Below are positions 8,272 through 16,662 of a DNA stretch of 64,000 bases, in pieces. The notes beneath the pieces are model-generated. The model worked only from the letters and a program-made list of their open reading frames with translations, made no database searches and had not been told where the DNA came from. The stretch is from NCBI GenBank assembly GCA_963714035.1, contig OY970224.1:2046001-2110000 (forward strand). Direction: 5' to 3'. The stretch is from DATFVB01 sp963714035. GTDB taxonomy: Bacteria > Acidobacteriota > Thermoanaerobaculia > UBA5066 > DATFVB01. The stretch's first letter is position 1, and each line of letters opens with the position of its first letter. Position numbers and translations under genes: made by a program.

Positions 8272-8288
8272 AAAACAATACACGAATT
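8272..8288 (+). repeat. AACAATACACGAAT word, copy 1
   Basis: AACAATACACGAATT lies six bases after the phosphoribosyltransferase stop codon. The same word occurs at 55536-55551 after a cupin gene and, inverted, at 44517-44532. Its function is unknown. Confidence 0.4.
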
Positions 8289-8323
8289 GCGGGAGAATCG
8301 GGCGATCCTCTGGATTAAGTTGG

Positions 8324-9562
8324 TCAGTACACTTCGCGATTCTGGAGTCTCTCCTTCGTCGCCAGGGAGAACTTCTTCTCGACCTCGCCCCCTTCCGTGA
8401 TGCGCGCGGCAACGTACTCGCCCAGCGCAGGGCCGTGCTTGAACCCGTGGCCGGAACCTCCTCCGACGAGCCACACGTTCTCCCGGTCGGGGTGTCGGTC
8501 GATCAGGAAGTCCCCGTTCGAGGTGTTCTCGTACTGGCAGACTTCGGAAAGGACGACCGGCGCGTCCTTCAACGCCGGGAACCGGCGGGCGACGAAGTCG
8601 CGCGCCTTCGCGAGCGCCTCGGGGGTGACGATTCGCTTCCCCGAGTCGGGGTCGAAGGCGGGGCCGTGCCGGTCGGACGCGACCTTGAATCCGCGTCCCT
8701 CGAAATCGGGGAGGCCGTAGATCTCCTCGCCAAAATCGAGCCACACGGGCATCGCCGGCTGCTGGAAACGGCCGTCGCCGGCCGGAACTCCGAAAAAGAA
8801 GACCTCCTGCCGCGTCGGAAAGATCCGTTCGCCGAGGAGATCGGGGAAGACTTTCGGCAGCCACGGCCCGCAGGCGAAGACGAACGTCCCGGCGGCGATC
8901 GTCTTCCCGGACCGCGTCCGGACCGCGTCGAGCCTTCCCCTCCCTTCGGGCGGCACGACCGATTCCTGCCGATACTCGACCCCGTCGGCCTCCGCCATCC
9001 GGACGACGGCCTGCACGCCGCGGAAGGCGGCGAGAAAACCGCTCTCTGGCTCGAAGATCGCCCATTCGTTCGCGCCGAAATCGATCTGGGGCCACCGCTT
9101 CTCGAGCTCCGCGCGCTCGATTCGTTCGTGCGGGACGTCGAGCCGCCGCAGGGTCGCGAGCGTCTTCCGGGCCATCGGGTCGTCGCGGCGGGCCATCCAG
9201 AGGACTCCCGCCCGCTGGAAGATCGGCGTCCCGGCGGGAGCGGCGAGCCCCTTCCAGAGCTCCAGCGATCGCATCGACCATCGCGTGTAGATCTCCTGGT
9301 CGCCGTATCCGGCCCGAATGACGCGGGTGGATCCTCCCGAGCTCGACCGCGCATTTCCGGGCCCGTACGCGTCGATCAATGCGACGCGGAGTCCCTTCCT
9401 TCGCAGGGTGCAGGCGGTCCACGCGCCGAAAACGCCCGAACCGACGACCGCGACGTCGCAGGGTTTTCCGGCGCCGGCTGCAGTCTCGGCTCGCGCCGCC
9501 ATCGGAATCAACGCCGCCCCGACCGCCGCGGCCTTGACGAATTCCCGCCGTGTCTGCGGCAT
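8324..9562 (-). CDS. TAT-exported flavoprotein oxidase, sarcosine oxidase-like
   Basis: This 412-residue protein starts with a twin-arginine signal (MPQTRREFVKAAAVGAALIPMAARA), so it is folded with cofactor before export. The FAD fold begins at VAVVGSGVFGAWTACTLRRKGLRVALID, followed by SSSGGSTRVIRAGYG, typical of monomeric sarcosine oxidase and N-methyltryptophan oxidase. The segment SEVCQYENTSNGDFLIDRHP aligns with the region holding the cysteine that carries covalent FAD in MSOX. VWLVGGGSGHGFKHGPALGEY is the C-terminal flavin motif. The substrate is probably an N-methyl or other secondary amine, but this cannot be read from sequence. Confidence 0.88.
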   Translation of the reverse strand: MPQTRREFVKAAAVGAALIPMAARAETAAGAGKPCDVAVVGSGVFGAWTACTLRRKGLRVALIDAYGPGNARSSSGGSTRVIRAGYGDQEIYTRWSMRSLELWKGLAAPAGTPIFQRAGVLWMARRDDPMARKTLATLRRLDVPHERIERAELEKRWPQIDFGANEWAIFEPESGFLAAFRGVQAVVRMAEADGVEYRQESVVPPEGRGRLDAVRTRSGKTIAAGTFVFACGPWLPKVFPDLLGERIFPTRQEVFFFGVPAGDGRFQQPAMPVWLDFGEEIYGLPDFEGRGFKVASDRHGPAFDPDSGKRIVTPEALAKARDFVARRFPALKDAPVVLSEVCQYENTSNGDFLIDRHPDRENVWLVGGGSGHGFKHGPALGEYVAARITEGGEVEKKFSLATKERLQNREVY

Positions 9563-9677
9563 GACGCCCTCCTCATTCGATGAGCCGAGCGATCGGAGCT
9601 GCGAGACGAAATGATGCGGAGGATTCTAACGCCGGGCTTACCTGAGGCAGGTCGCACAAAGGTGAGGAGTCCCTCCC

Positions 9678-9760
9678 GTCATCCTGAGCGCATCGAAGGA
9701 TCAGCTCCAGCGCGCCGGGACGAGAGCAGATCCTTCGTCGCTGCGCTCCTCAGAATGACA
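9678..9760. repeat. Dispersed inverted repeat in 9563-10134 intergenic stretch
   Basis: GTCATCCTGAGCG and GATCCTTCGTCGCTGCGC...CAGAATGACA are the two arms of a hairpin-forming intergenic repeat. A related copy, lacking its first bases, is embedded at about 26866-26932. The remaining 570 bases between the flavoprotein gene and the DUF481 gene hold this repeat, the structured element at 10016-10110 and no convincing gene. Confidence 0.6.
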
Positions 9761-10015
9761 GGGCCGGGTGAGACCTACCGGCGGGCGAGGCGGGACGTGG
9801 GCGTTGACGAGAGGATTCCGGATTCCTGCTTTCTCAGGAATGACACCGCGGTGAATCGAAGTTCGACGATTTCATTGCGACGCCGACGAAGCGCGGCGAG
9901 GCGCGAGCCCGATCCGCCGTCGCTCTGACGAGCTATGGCGGATTGATCGCCTCGAGGGTCGATTCCAGCGATTCGATGGTCGAACAGTCGATCCGCCGTA
10001 GCCTTGGCGAAGGCG

Positions 10016-10110
10016 GACGGGATGCGGGTTGCCCGCGAGATCCCGAGGCATACCGGGGCGTATGTCGCAGGGTCTCGCGGGCGGCACGCGCCCGTCCGGC
10101 TCGATGCATC
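10016..10110 (-). repeat. Structured 3'-end element, copy 1
   Basis: The copy lies 25 bases after the DUF481 stop codon. An outer stem pairs 10031-10044 with 10070-10082 (GCCCGCGAGA with TCTCGCGGGC, then CCC with GGG around one bulged base). An inner stem pairs CATAC (10049-10053) with GTATG (10060-10064). The copies at 26548-26644 and 50180-50275 keep the inner stem with compensatory changes and have the same position relative to their gene. It may be a terminator, a REP-like element or an RNA. Confidence 0.7.
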
Positions 10111-10134
10111 GTCCGCGCCTGCTCGTCCCCATCC

Positions 10135-11265
10135 CTAAAATGTCCAGCCGATGGATATGACGGGCCCCCAGTCGCTCTTCACCGCGTGCGTGGAAGGCGG
10201 GACGCTGTCGTAGTTGTAGAAGACCGAGACCGCGAGATAGAGGTCCTTCACCACGATCTCGCGCTTCAACTTCACGTCCGCGTCGACGCGGAAACGCGGC
10301 GCGTCGGTGATGCCGGGAATCAGCCTGAGATACGCGTCGAACCAGATCTTCGGATAGTCGTACGTGAACGTCGAGTAGCGCGCGTCGACGGCTCCCTCGA
10401 CGTTGTTGGCCACCTCGCCCGACGTTCCGCTCTCGTGGTTTCCCAGCAGCCCGGCGGTCAGGACGACGTTCGTCTGGTTCTTGAGAACGAGAAATCGCCC
10501 GACGAACAGGCTGACGGTCGACCGAAGCTGGAGACCGAGGTCCCGGTTGTTCTCGAAGCCGACGAGCGAGCCGTAGACCCAGCGATGCGGGCGAAGGGCG
10601 AGGTAAGTGAACTTCAGGGTGCCGCGCTGAGAAGTCGTCTCCCCGTCCTGGCGCGAATAGAACAGCGAAAGGTCGGTCAGCACCGCGTACTTGGGCTTCT
10701 TGTAGATCGCGTCGGCGGAGACGTTGAACTGCAGGAGATCGCTCGCGTGCGTGTAGTTAGCGCCGAGATCGAAGGAGCCGTCGATCCTCCGGAAGAACGT
10801 CTGGAAGATCGGCGTGATCCGGACGACGTCGAAGAAGTCGAGGACACGCGGAGCCCCTCCCTCGACGACGAGGAGGAGCTTTCCGGGCGGGTCGGAAGGG
10901 GCGAGGCTTCCGAGATAGTGATCGCCCGTCGTCGTCTCGATCTCGAAAACCTTCGACGACTGGATGCTCACGATCTTGTTCCACTTGACGTTGATGTCTC
11001 CCTCGGGGGCGGACAGAAGGAGCCTTCCCTCCTCGTAGGACTTGATCTCTCCGCTGATGCGGTCCCCGTTTTGAATCATGACGAAGTCGATCGTCGCCGA
11101 CGGAGCCTTCGAAGGCGCGGTCTCCGCCGTCGCCGGGATCGCGGGAGGCGAGGACGCGGCCGCCGGAGGGCTCGCGGGAGGCGGAACCTCCGCCGCCCGC
11201 GCCCGCGGCGGCGAGACGATCGCCGTCGCGAGAGCGGCAAGGAGGGCGAGCGCGGTGCGCTTCAT
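10135..11265 (-). CDS. Outer-membrane DUF481 protein
   Basis: This 376-residue protein has a signal peptide, an Ala/Pro linker (residues 25-55), a short N-terminal domain that begins IDFVMIQNGDRISGEIKSYEEGRLLLSAPEGDINVKWNKIVSI (an SH3-like module frequent ahead of DUF481) and a C-terminal DUF481 beta-barrel of about 215 residues ending in aromatic-Phe (VISIGWTF). DUF481 proteins are outer-membrane barrels of unknown cargo, often salt or stress induced. It is the last gene of the receiver-barrel-DUF481 operon, four bases after the preceding gene. Confidence 0.85.
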   Translation of the reverse strand: MKRTALALLAALATAIVSPPRARAAEVPPPASPPAAASSPPAIPATAETAPSKAPSATIDFVMIQNGDRISGEIKSYEEGRLLLSAPEGDINVKWNKIVSIQSSKVFEIETTTGDHYLGSLAPSDPPGKLLLVVEGGAPRVLDFFDVVRITPIFQTFFRRIDGSFDLGANYTHASDLLQFNVSADAIYKKPKYAVLTDLSLFYSRQDGETTSQRGTLKFTYLALRPHRWVYGSLVGFENNRDLGLQLRSTVSLFVGRFLVLKNQTNVVLTAGLLGNHESGTSGEVANNVEGAVDARYSTFTYDYPKIWFDAYLRLIPGITDAPRFRVDADVKLKREIVVKDLYLAVSVFYNYDSVPPSTHAVKSDWGPVISIGWTF

Positions 11266-11269
11266 CGCG

Positions 11270-12082
11270 TCAGAACCGCGTCCAGAAGAGCGTCGCTTTC
11301 AGAGTCCATTCGCCGAGGCGGTGGTTGCCCCACGGGACCTCCGCCTTGACGGAAAGGCCGACGCGAGGCGTGAACATCGTCCCGACGAGCAGTCCCGACT
11401 TGTAGGACGTCACGCTGCCGCGGGTCCAGTCCGTCCTCGACTCGCTGTCGACGAGGACCCAGTAGCGCTCCGCCACTCGCGTCAGAAACGTCGGCGTGAT
11501 CAGCAGGAAGCTCACGTCGGGCCGGCTCGACGGACCCGCGAACGACTCGAACTCCTGGAACTTGACGAAGGCGTATCGCTGCCGCGGCACGAACCAGACC
11601 GGGGCGAGAATCGGCGCGATCGTCCACTTCCCGCCGCCGAGCACCCGGTCGGTCGCCGTCGGCACGACGAGCCCCGTTCCCGCGGCGAGGATGAACGGAC
11701 CGGAGAGCCGCGGCAGGAGGAGCGCCTGCACGTATCCGTCGCCGAGCCCGCCCTCCGATTCGCCTCCGAAGTGGGCGGTCGTCTCGGGAAGCTCCATGCG
11801 GAGGAGAACGCCTCGTGCCTGTCCCGGGAAAGTCGTCTCCTTCAAGACGAGATCGTCTTTCCGCAGGATGAAATTGTTGATCCAGTTTCCGTTCGGCAGC
11901 GCGTAATACTCCTCGCGGAGGCTGAAGAGCACCGGTTTCGTCGGGTCCGTGTCCTGCCCGACACCGGCGGAGAGAGCGGCCGTCCCCGCATCCGGCGTCG
12001 CCTGTCCCGGCGCTCGCCCGGCGAGGAGGAGCGCGAACGAAGCGGCGGCGGCCGCCACGACCGAGCGTCGCCGGAGAGTCAC
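11270..12082 (-). CDS. Predicted outer-membrane beta-barrel protein
   Basis: This 270-residue protein has a signal peptide (MTLRRRSVVAAAAASFALLLAGRAPGQA) and a C-terminus of alternating hydrophobic strands that ends WTLKATLFWTRF, a typical outer-membrane insertion signal. Motifs such as FSLREEYYALPNGNWINNFILRKD and LLPRLSGPFILAAGTGLVVPTATD resemble transporter-like barrel families. The start is a GTG at 12082, eight bases after the receiver gene, so it belongs to that operon. The substrate is unknown. Confidence 0.75.
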   Translation of the reverse strand: MTLRRRSVVAAAAASFALLLAGRAPGQATPDAGTAALSAGVGQDTDPTKPVLFSLREEYYALPNGNWINNFILRKDDLVLKETTFPGQARGVLLRMELPETTAHFGGESEGGLGDGYVQALLLPRLSGPFILAAGTGLVVPTATDRVLGGGKWTIAPILAPVWFVPRQRYAFVKFQEFESFAGPSSRPDVSFLLITPTFLTRVAERYWVLVDSESRTDWTRGSVTSYKSGLLVGTMFTPRVGLSVKAEVPWGNHRLGEWTLKATLFWTRF

Positions 12083-12090
12083 CGGCTCCG

Positions 12091-12471
12091 TCAGCTCGGT
12101 TGGGAAGAGCCGGTGGCATCGCTGATCGCCCGGAACAGGAGATGTTCGTCGATCGGCTTGCGAAGATACGCGGCCGCGCGGCCCTCGACAACCCGCTGGC
12201 GGGTCTCGGGGGAATCGTGGCCGGTGATGACGATCACCGGGACCGTCCGGACGAGGGCGTTGATCGCCCCCTGGATCTCGAAACCGCTCAACCCCGGCAT
12301 GTGAAGGTCGAGGATCACGAGATCCGGGTAGCCGTTCTTCAGCGAGCCGAGAAAATCGGCTCCCGACGGGAACGTCTCGACGCGGTAGCCGCTCGCCCGC
12401 AGCAGGCGGCTGAGCGCTTTCCGGATCGATTCCTCGTCGTCCACGACCGCAATCAATAGTGCCTCGTTCAC
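12091..12471 (-). CDS. Single-domain response regulator (receiver only)
   Basis: This 126-residue protein consists of one receiver domain. DDEES (residues 11-15) forms the acidic pocket, Asp55 in LVILDLHMPG is the phosphorylation site, T in VIVITGHD and K in YLRKPIDEH complete the site. There is no output domain, so it is probably a phosphate sink or a partner-binding regulator, like receivers linked to FixL-type kinases. It follows the kinase gene by 38 bases on the same strand but has its own predicted promoter. The start is GTG at 12471; the -10 box ends eight bases before it, so the mRNA may be leaderless. Confidence 0.88.
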   Translation of the reverse strand: MNEALLIAVVDDEESIRKALSRLLRASGYRVETFPSGADFLGSLKNGYPDLVILDLHMPGLSGFEIQGAINALVRTVPVIVITGHDSPETRQRVVEGRAAAYLRKPIDEHLLFRAISDATGSSQPS

Positions 12472-12479
12472 CCCGACCG

Positions 12480-12523
12480 ATGCTAGGGGGAAGCTCGAGC
12501 CCGAATCTATTAGACCTTGGTCG
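12480..12523 (-). promoter_or_regulatory. Regulon palindrome 1 and -10 of receiver operon
   Basis: In the direction of transcription the core is CGACCAAGGTCT (12523-12512) followed by AATAG, and the -10-like TAGCAT (12485-12480) begins 27 bases after the core. The palindrome overlaps the last codons of the upstream kinase gene. Two core bases differ from the island consensus. Confidence 0.7.
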
Positions 12524-14447
12524 TATGGGAGAGGGTCCCCGGCGTCGGCCGGATCCCGGAGTGAAGGGCCGCCCGGGACACGGGAAGGTACAGATGGAAG
12601 GTCGCCCCGCGCCCCGGATCGTTCGTCGCTTCGATGATCCCGCCGTGCCCGCTGATGATCGTCCGGCAAACGGACAATCCGAGGCCCATTCCGGTCTCTT
12701 TCGTCGTGAAGAAGGGTTCGAAGATCGTTTCGATCCGTTCCTTCGGAATTCCGGCGCCCGTATCCCCGACCCACACGTGGACGCGCCGTTCGCCCGCCGT
12801 CAGCCCGGTTCCGAAAAAGAGCTCCCGTCGCTCCGTGGGCGTCTTCGCGATGGATTCGATCCCGTTCAGGACGAGATTCAGGAGCACCTGGAGGAGCTGG
12901 ACCCGGTCTCCGTCGATCGACGGAAGGCCCTCGGCCAGATCGGCCGTCACGGCGACCCCGTGATTCAGAAGATCGCTCCTCGCGAGCTTCAGGGCGTCCT
13001 GAACGATTTCGGTCATGTCGAGCGGCTCGACTTTCTCCTCCCCTTTCCGGAGCATCGTGCGAAGCCGGCGGATCACCTCGCCGGCGTGCAGGTCCGATTC
13101 CACGATGTCGTGCAGGATGTCGCTGATCTCCGCCACGTCGGCGGGGGTCCTCTCGAGCAGCCGCTGCGCCGCCTGGGCGTTGGAGAGAATCGCCGTGAGG
13201 GGCTGGTTGAGCTCGTGGGCGAGGGAGCCGGCGAGCTCGCCGATCGTCGTCAGCCGCGACAGGTGGGCGAGCTCGTTGCGCTGGCGGCCGAGTTCGAGCT
13301 CGGAACGCCGCCGCTCGGTGATGTCGACGGCCGACGCGAGGACGAACGTCCCGTCGCGCGCCGACATCACGGCCATCCCGACCTCGACCGGCACCTCCGT
13401 CCCGTCCTTCCGGCGGGAATGGAGCTCACGGAACGTGTCGATGAACGAGCCGCTGGACCTCTCGAATCCTTCCTGGGGCTCGGCCCCGGAGTCGAAATGC
13501 GGGAGAAGCGTCCTGAGCCCCAGGCCCACGAGCTCGCCGTGCGCGTAGCCGAAGAGGATCTCGGCTCGCGAATTGACGAGCCGGATCATTCCGTCGGCGT
13601 CGGCGAGCATCAACGCGTTGGGCGCGGTGTCGAAGACGCGCCGAAACCACTCCTCCGCCTGCCGGGCTTCGTCGGCGGCGAGAACGGCGATCCTCCGGCT
13701 CTCGACGAGCCCCGCTTCGGATTCGCGGAGGAGATCGGCCGTCCGCGCGCCGCGTACGACCTCGGCGGTCAGGGGATATCCCGCGATCGCGACGATCGCG
13801 AGGAAGACGAACGTTCCGATGTGAGGCATGTCGAGGAGCCCCAGGTCGACCAGCCGCGCCTGGAGGATACCGGCCGCGAGGATGACCGCGATCGCGGCCG
13901 CCGTCCGGACGACGCGGCGGCGGTCACCGCGACGCCAGGCTGCCACGCAGAGATCGATGAGGTAGATCGCCACGAGCACGTCCGCCACGTCCAGCAGCCT
14001 GCGCATTGGGTCGAGCGTCGCGACGGGAAGGGAGAAGCGTTCCCCCCAGGGCGTCCGGCTGACCCGGAGCGCCGTGATCTTCCCGAATACCGGACCGGTC
14101 GCGTCCGTCAGATCGACCGCGAGAACGAGCGCCCACACCGTCGAGACGGCGACAGCAAGCGGCCGCCGTCCTTCGCCGGTATAGGCGCGCGCGTACCAGA
14201 CCATGCAGATGAACAGAGCCCCCACCATCGCCATGGACGCCCGATGCGCCAGCGCGTACCCGAGGGTCGTCGTCGCCTTGAAGGTCGCGAGCTCCGCCAT
14301 GGCGTTTCCGGCGCCCGCGAGCGCGGCGAAGCCGAACAGCAGATGCGCCGCCTTCGAGCGGCGATACGGCCAGATGATCAGGTGGACGAGCGCCAGCGTC
14401 ACGCAAGCCCCCGCGGCCATCGACCAGGCGATCGTCAGAAAATTCAT
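12510..14447 (-). CDS. Membrane PAS sensor histidine kinase, FixL-like
   Basis: This 645-residue kinase begins with seven or so membrane helices (about 1-240), then a short coiled segment, a PAS domain (about 270-385, with WFRRVFDTAPNALMLADADGMIRLVNSRAEILFGY), a dimerisation domain with the H-box SLAHELNQPLTAILSNAQAA (His411) and an ATPase domain with LLNLVLNGIESI, GDTGAGIP and GMGLGLSV. The H-box and N-box are those of the FixL/TodS/NtrB-like group. The signal is unknown: no haem-binding PAS histidine is evident, so sensing may occur in the membrane part. The gene is divergent from the FixJ-like regulator gene, its likely partner. Confidence 0.92.
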   Translation of the reverse strand: MNFLTIAWSMAAGACVTLALVHLIIWPYRRSKAAHLLFGFAALAGAGNAMAELATFKATTTLGYALAHRASMAMVGALFICMVWYARAYTGEGRRPLAVAVSTVWALVLAVDLTDATGPVFGKITALRVSRTPWGERFSLPVATLDPMRRLLDVADVLVAIYLIDLCVAAWRRGDRRRVVRTAAAIAVILAAGILQARLVDLGLLDMPHIGTFVFLAIVAIAGYPLTAEVVRGARTADLLRESEAGLVESRRIAVLAADEARQAEEWFRRVFDTAPNALMLADADGMIRLVNSRAEILFGYAHGELVGLGLRTLLPHFDSGAEPQEGFERSSGSFIDTFRELHSRRKDGTEVPVEVGMAVMSARDGTFVLASAVDITERRRSELELGRQRNELAHLSRLTTIGELAGSLAHELNQPLTAILSNAQAAQRLLERTPADVAEISDILHDIVESDLHAGEVIRRLRTMLRKGEEKVEPLDMTEIVQDALKLARSDLLNHGVAVTADLAEGLPSIDGDRVQLLQVLLNLVLNGIESIAKTPTERRELFFGTGLTAGERRVHVWVGDTGAGIPKERIETIFEPFFTTKETGMGLGLSVCRTIISGHGGIIEATNDPGRGATFHLYLPVSRAALHSGIRPTPGTLSHTTKV

Positions 14448-14462
14448 CTAACGTTCACGATA
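14448..14462 (-). promoter_or_regulatory. -10-like box of kinase gene, possible leaderless start
   Basis: TATCGT (14462-14457) is followed by nine bases and the ATG at 14447, with no ribosome site. The -35 region is weak (AACTTA at 17 bases spacing). Confidence 0.4.
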
Positions 14463-14549
14463 GAAGCCGCAGAGACCAATAAGTTGATGCAAATAATACC
14501 GTTGTGTCGATCCTCCCGAGGCCGAGTCGGAGCCCCGAACCTCAACGAT

Positions 14550-14579
14550 TTGATGCGGTTGCCGGTGTCGGGATAGGAT
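14550..14579 (+). promoter_or_regulatory. Possible promoter of FixJ-like regulator gene
   Basis: TTGATG (14550-14555) and TAGGAT (14574-14579) are 18 bases apart, 23 bases before the ATG at 14603. No regulon palindrome is present in this intergenic region. Confidence 0.4.
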
Positions 14580-14602
14580 TTCCAGTGGAAATATTGGTCA
14601 CC

Positions 14603-15283
14603 ATGGAAGATCGAAAACCCATCGTCTGCGTCGTGGATGACGACCCCGCCGTCCGGAAGAGCGTGTCCCGCCTCCTGAAAGCCGAAGACGTCGACGTTCG
14701 CACTTTCGCGCGGGCGAGCGAATTCCTGAGCGCCGATCTTCCCGACGCCGAGTCCTGCCTGCTCCTCGACCTCTGCCTCCCCGACATCGACGGATTGAAG
14801 GTCCAGGAGCTGCTGGCTTCCCGCGGAAAGAGGATTTCGACGGTTTTCATCAGCGGCCACGGCGACATCCCCTCGAGCGTCAAGGCGATGAAGGGGGGAG
14901 CGGTCGACTTCCTCCCGAAGCCTTTCGGACGGAAAGAGCTCCTCGACGCGATCGATCGGGCAATCACCCGGGACCGCGACGCGCGCCGCTCCGAAGGCGA
15001 GGTCGCCTCTCTCCAGAAGAGGTTCGATCAGCTCACGCCGAGAGAGCGCGACGTGCTCGCCCTCGTCGTCGCCGGAATGCTGAACAAGCAGGCCGCCTCC
15101 CGGCTCGACATCGCCGAGAAGACGATCAAGGTTCACCGGGCGCAGGTCATGTCGAAGATGGAGGCGAAGTCTCTGGCGGACCTCGTCCGGATGGCGTCCC
15201 GCCTCGGGATCACCGAGGCCGCCGGGGAGCCCACCTGGACCGCTAGCGCGCCGGAGGGAAGTTTTCGAAGAGTTTCGCCATGA
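14603..15283 (+). CDS. FixJ/StyR-type response regulator with LuxR HTH
   Basis: This 226-residue protein has a receiver (residues 5-120; VVDDDPAVRKSVSRLL, phospho-acceptor Asp56 in LLLDLCLPDIDG, GGAVDFLPKPFGRKELLDAI) and a LuxR/GerE helix-turn-helix (about 144-205; LTPRERDVLALVVAGMLNKQAASRLDIAEKTIKVHRAQVMSKM). The linker and HTH match the FixJ, StyR and TodT group, whose members activate transcription from palindromes upstream of -35. It sits head to head with the FixL-like kinase gene. Its last 41 bases overlap the convergent DUF4136 gene. I infer that it is the activator of the palindrome regulon in this island. Confidence 0.93.
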   Translation: MEDRKPIVCVVDDDPAVRKSVSRLLKAEDVDVRTFARASEFLSADLPDAESCLLLDLCLPDIDGLKVQELLASRGKRISTVFISGHGDIPSSVKAMKGGAVDFLPKPFGRKELLDAIDRAITRDRDARRSEGEVASLQKRFDQLTPRERDVLALVVAGMLNKQAASRLDIAEKTIKVHRAQVMSKMEAKSLADLVRMASRLGITEAAGEPTWTASAPEGSFRRVSP

Positions 15284-15770
15284 CGCCTCGGGCATATTCT
15301 TCCGCCTCTTCCGGGGACCGTCGCGACGTGATGTCGTCCTTTCCCCACCCGCGCCAGACGAGCTTCTTGCCGGCCGCGTCGACGATGTCGATGACGATCG
15401 TTCCCACGGGAATCTCGCTCACCGTCGTGGTGGCCACACCGCCTCCCCAGCGCCACCCGTACCACCCCGCCGAGGCGTAGTCGGTCGTCGTCATCTGCGT
15501 CCTCGAGTCGAGGTGGAAGTGCACGTAGACGAGCGCGTCTCCGCCCTGCTCGACCGCCTTCCATCCCTTCCCTTCGAGCGTCGCCGCGACTGCGCGCTTC
15601 ACCCTCTCGACGACGAAGGGATGCGAAGGCTTCCCGGAGCCCTCCTCCACGGAGAAAGTCCGGTACCTCGAGAAGTCCGTCCCCGGCTCGTAGTCGGCGC
15701 CCGTCTCGAGCGACGAGCAGCCGACCCCGAGCAGGGCCAGGGAGAGCAGTCCGAAGAGAAGCTTCTTCAT
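15243..15770 (-). CDS. DUF4136 lipoprotein
   Basis: This 175-residue protein starts with a lipoprotein signal (MKKLLFGLLSLALLGVGCSS, lipobox LGVGC). The domain begins DYEPGTDFSRYRTFSVEEGSG and contains VERVKRAVAATLEGKGWKAVEQGGDALVYVHFHLD and GTIVIDIVDAAGKKLVWRGWGKDDI, the DUF4136 pattern. These are outer-membrane or periplasmic lipoproteins of unknown role. It is the last gene of the DUF3300 operon and its 3' end overlaps the FixJ-like gene on the other strand. Confidence 0.88.
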   Translation of the reverse strand: MKKLLFGLLSLALLGVGCSSLETGADYEPGTDFSRYRTFSVEEGSGKPSHPFVVERVKRAVAATLEGKGWKAVEQGGDALVYVHFHLDSRTQMTTTDYASAGWYGWRWGGGVATTTVSEIPVGTIVIDIVDAAGKKLVWRGWGKDDITSRRSPEEAEEYARGVMAKLFENFPPAR

Positions 15771-15780
15771 CGGAATCCCC

Positions 15781-16647
15781 TCAGAAGCGGTAGCCGATCG
15801 AAAGCTGCGGACCGCCGAGGCGGAGCCCCTGGACGAACTTGTCCTCCTTCTGCTCCCACGACATCTGGCGGTAGCAGAGGGCGAACTCCAGCTTCCCCGG
15901 GGCCCAGTCGATTCCGGCGCTTCCCTGCCATGTGAATCTCGAGCTCCCGAGGCCGGCGTCCACGTAGTACGGAATCGACCAGTGTTCGCAGATCCGGGCC
16001 TTTCCGCGGAGCCCGAAGATCCCGTCCCAGAGATTGTTGTCGTGGGAAGATTTTCCGTCCCGGGGCAGGATCACCTGATCCGAACCGGGAGTGTCGACGG
16101 CTCCCGAGAGATGCCATTTCGTCTCGGATCTCAGCCCGAAGTAGCGCACTCCGATCATCAGGTCGGCGAAGCTGCCGCTCGCATTTCCGGCGATCGTCCA
16201 GCCGAATCCCTCGGTCCAGAGCAGTCCCTTGAGCTGGCTGCTCGTGCTGAGGTTGGCGCTGACTTCGATCGGAAGCCCGCCGGCTGGCCGAACCGCCGTG
16301 ACGTTCGAGTCCTGGCCGAGATTGACGTAGGTGATGTCGGTCAGCACCGACCACCTGTCGTTGCGGAGGTCGATGTCGACGGGCAGGGCGAAATTGAGGT
16401 GCGTCAGATAGTCGTTCGGGCCGATCTTGACGTTGAAGTCCCGGCCCCCCTCGCCTTCCGGAAGGGAGTACAGGAGATCACCGTTGACGGTCGGCACCCA
16501 CGGATTGACGGCGACCGCCACCGCCCAGTGGCCACCCTGGGGCTGCGCGAAGATCTGCGCCGAGGCGCCGCGGGGCGCCAGAACCAGGGCCAGCGAGAGG
16601 GCCGCGGCAAGGCCCGCCGCACCGAGGCGTTTCTCGTTGCTCATCAT
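15781..16647 (-). CDS. Outer-membrane beta-barrel protein
   Basis: This 288-residue protein has a signal peptide (cleavage after APRGASA) and alternating strands typical of small outer-membrane barrels: HWAVAVAVNPWVPTVNGDLLYSLP, LTHLNFALPVDIDLRNDRWSVLTDITYVNLGQD, LMIGVRYFGLRSETKWHLSGAV, GTFG-like GIFGLRGKARI and the C-terminal LGGPQLSIGYRF. It resembles the OmpW/OmpA-barrel type that lacks a peptidoglycan domain. It lies in the DUF3300 operon, 15 bases after the preceding gene. Cargo unknown. Confidence 0.78.
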   Translation of the reverse strand: MMSNEKRLGAAGLAAALSLALVLAPRGASAQIFAQPQGGHWAVAVAVNPWVPTVNGDLLYSLPEGEGGRDFNVKIGPNDYLTHLNFALPVDIDLRNDRWSVLTDITYVNLGQDSNVTAVRPAGGLPIEVSANLSTSSQLKGLLWTEGFGWTIAGNASGSFADLMIGVRYFGLRSETKWHLSGAVDTPGSDQVILPRDGKSSHDNNLWDGIFGLRGKARICEHWSIPYYVDAGLGSSRFTWQGSAGIDWAPGKLEFALCYRQMSWEQKEDKFVQGLRLGGPQLSIGYRF

Positions 16648-16662
16648 GATTTCTCCCGCCGA

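Noticed and set aside
12459..14576. Long plus-strand frame over the histidine kinase
   Set aside because: Shadow of the kinase gene with GC-driven absence of stops.
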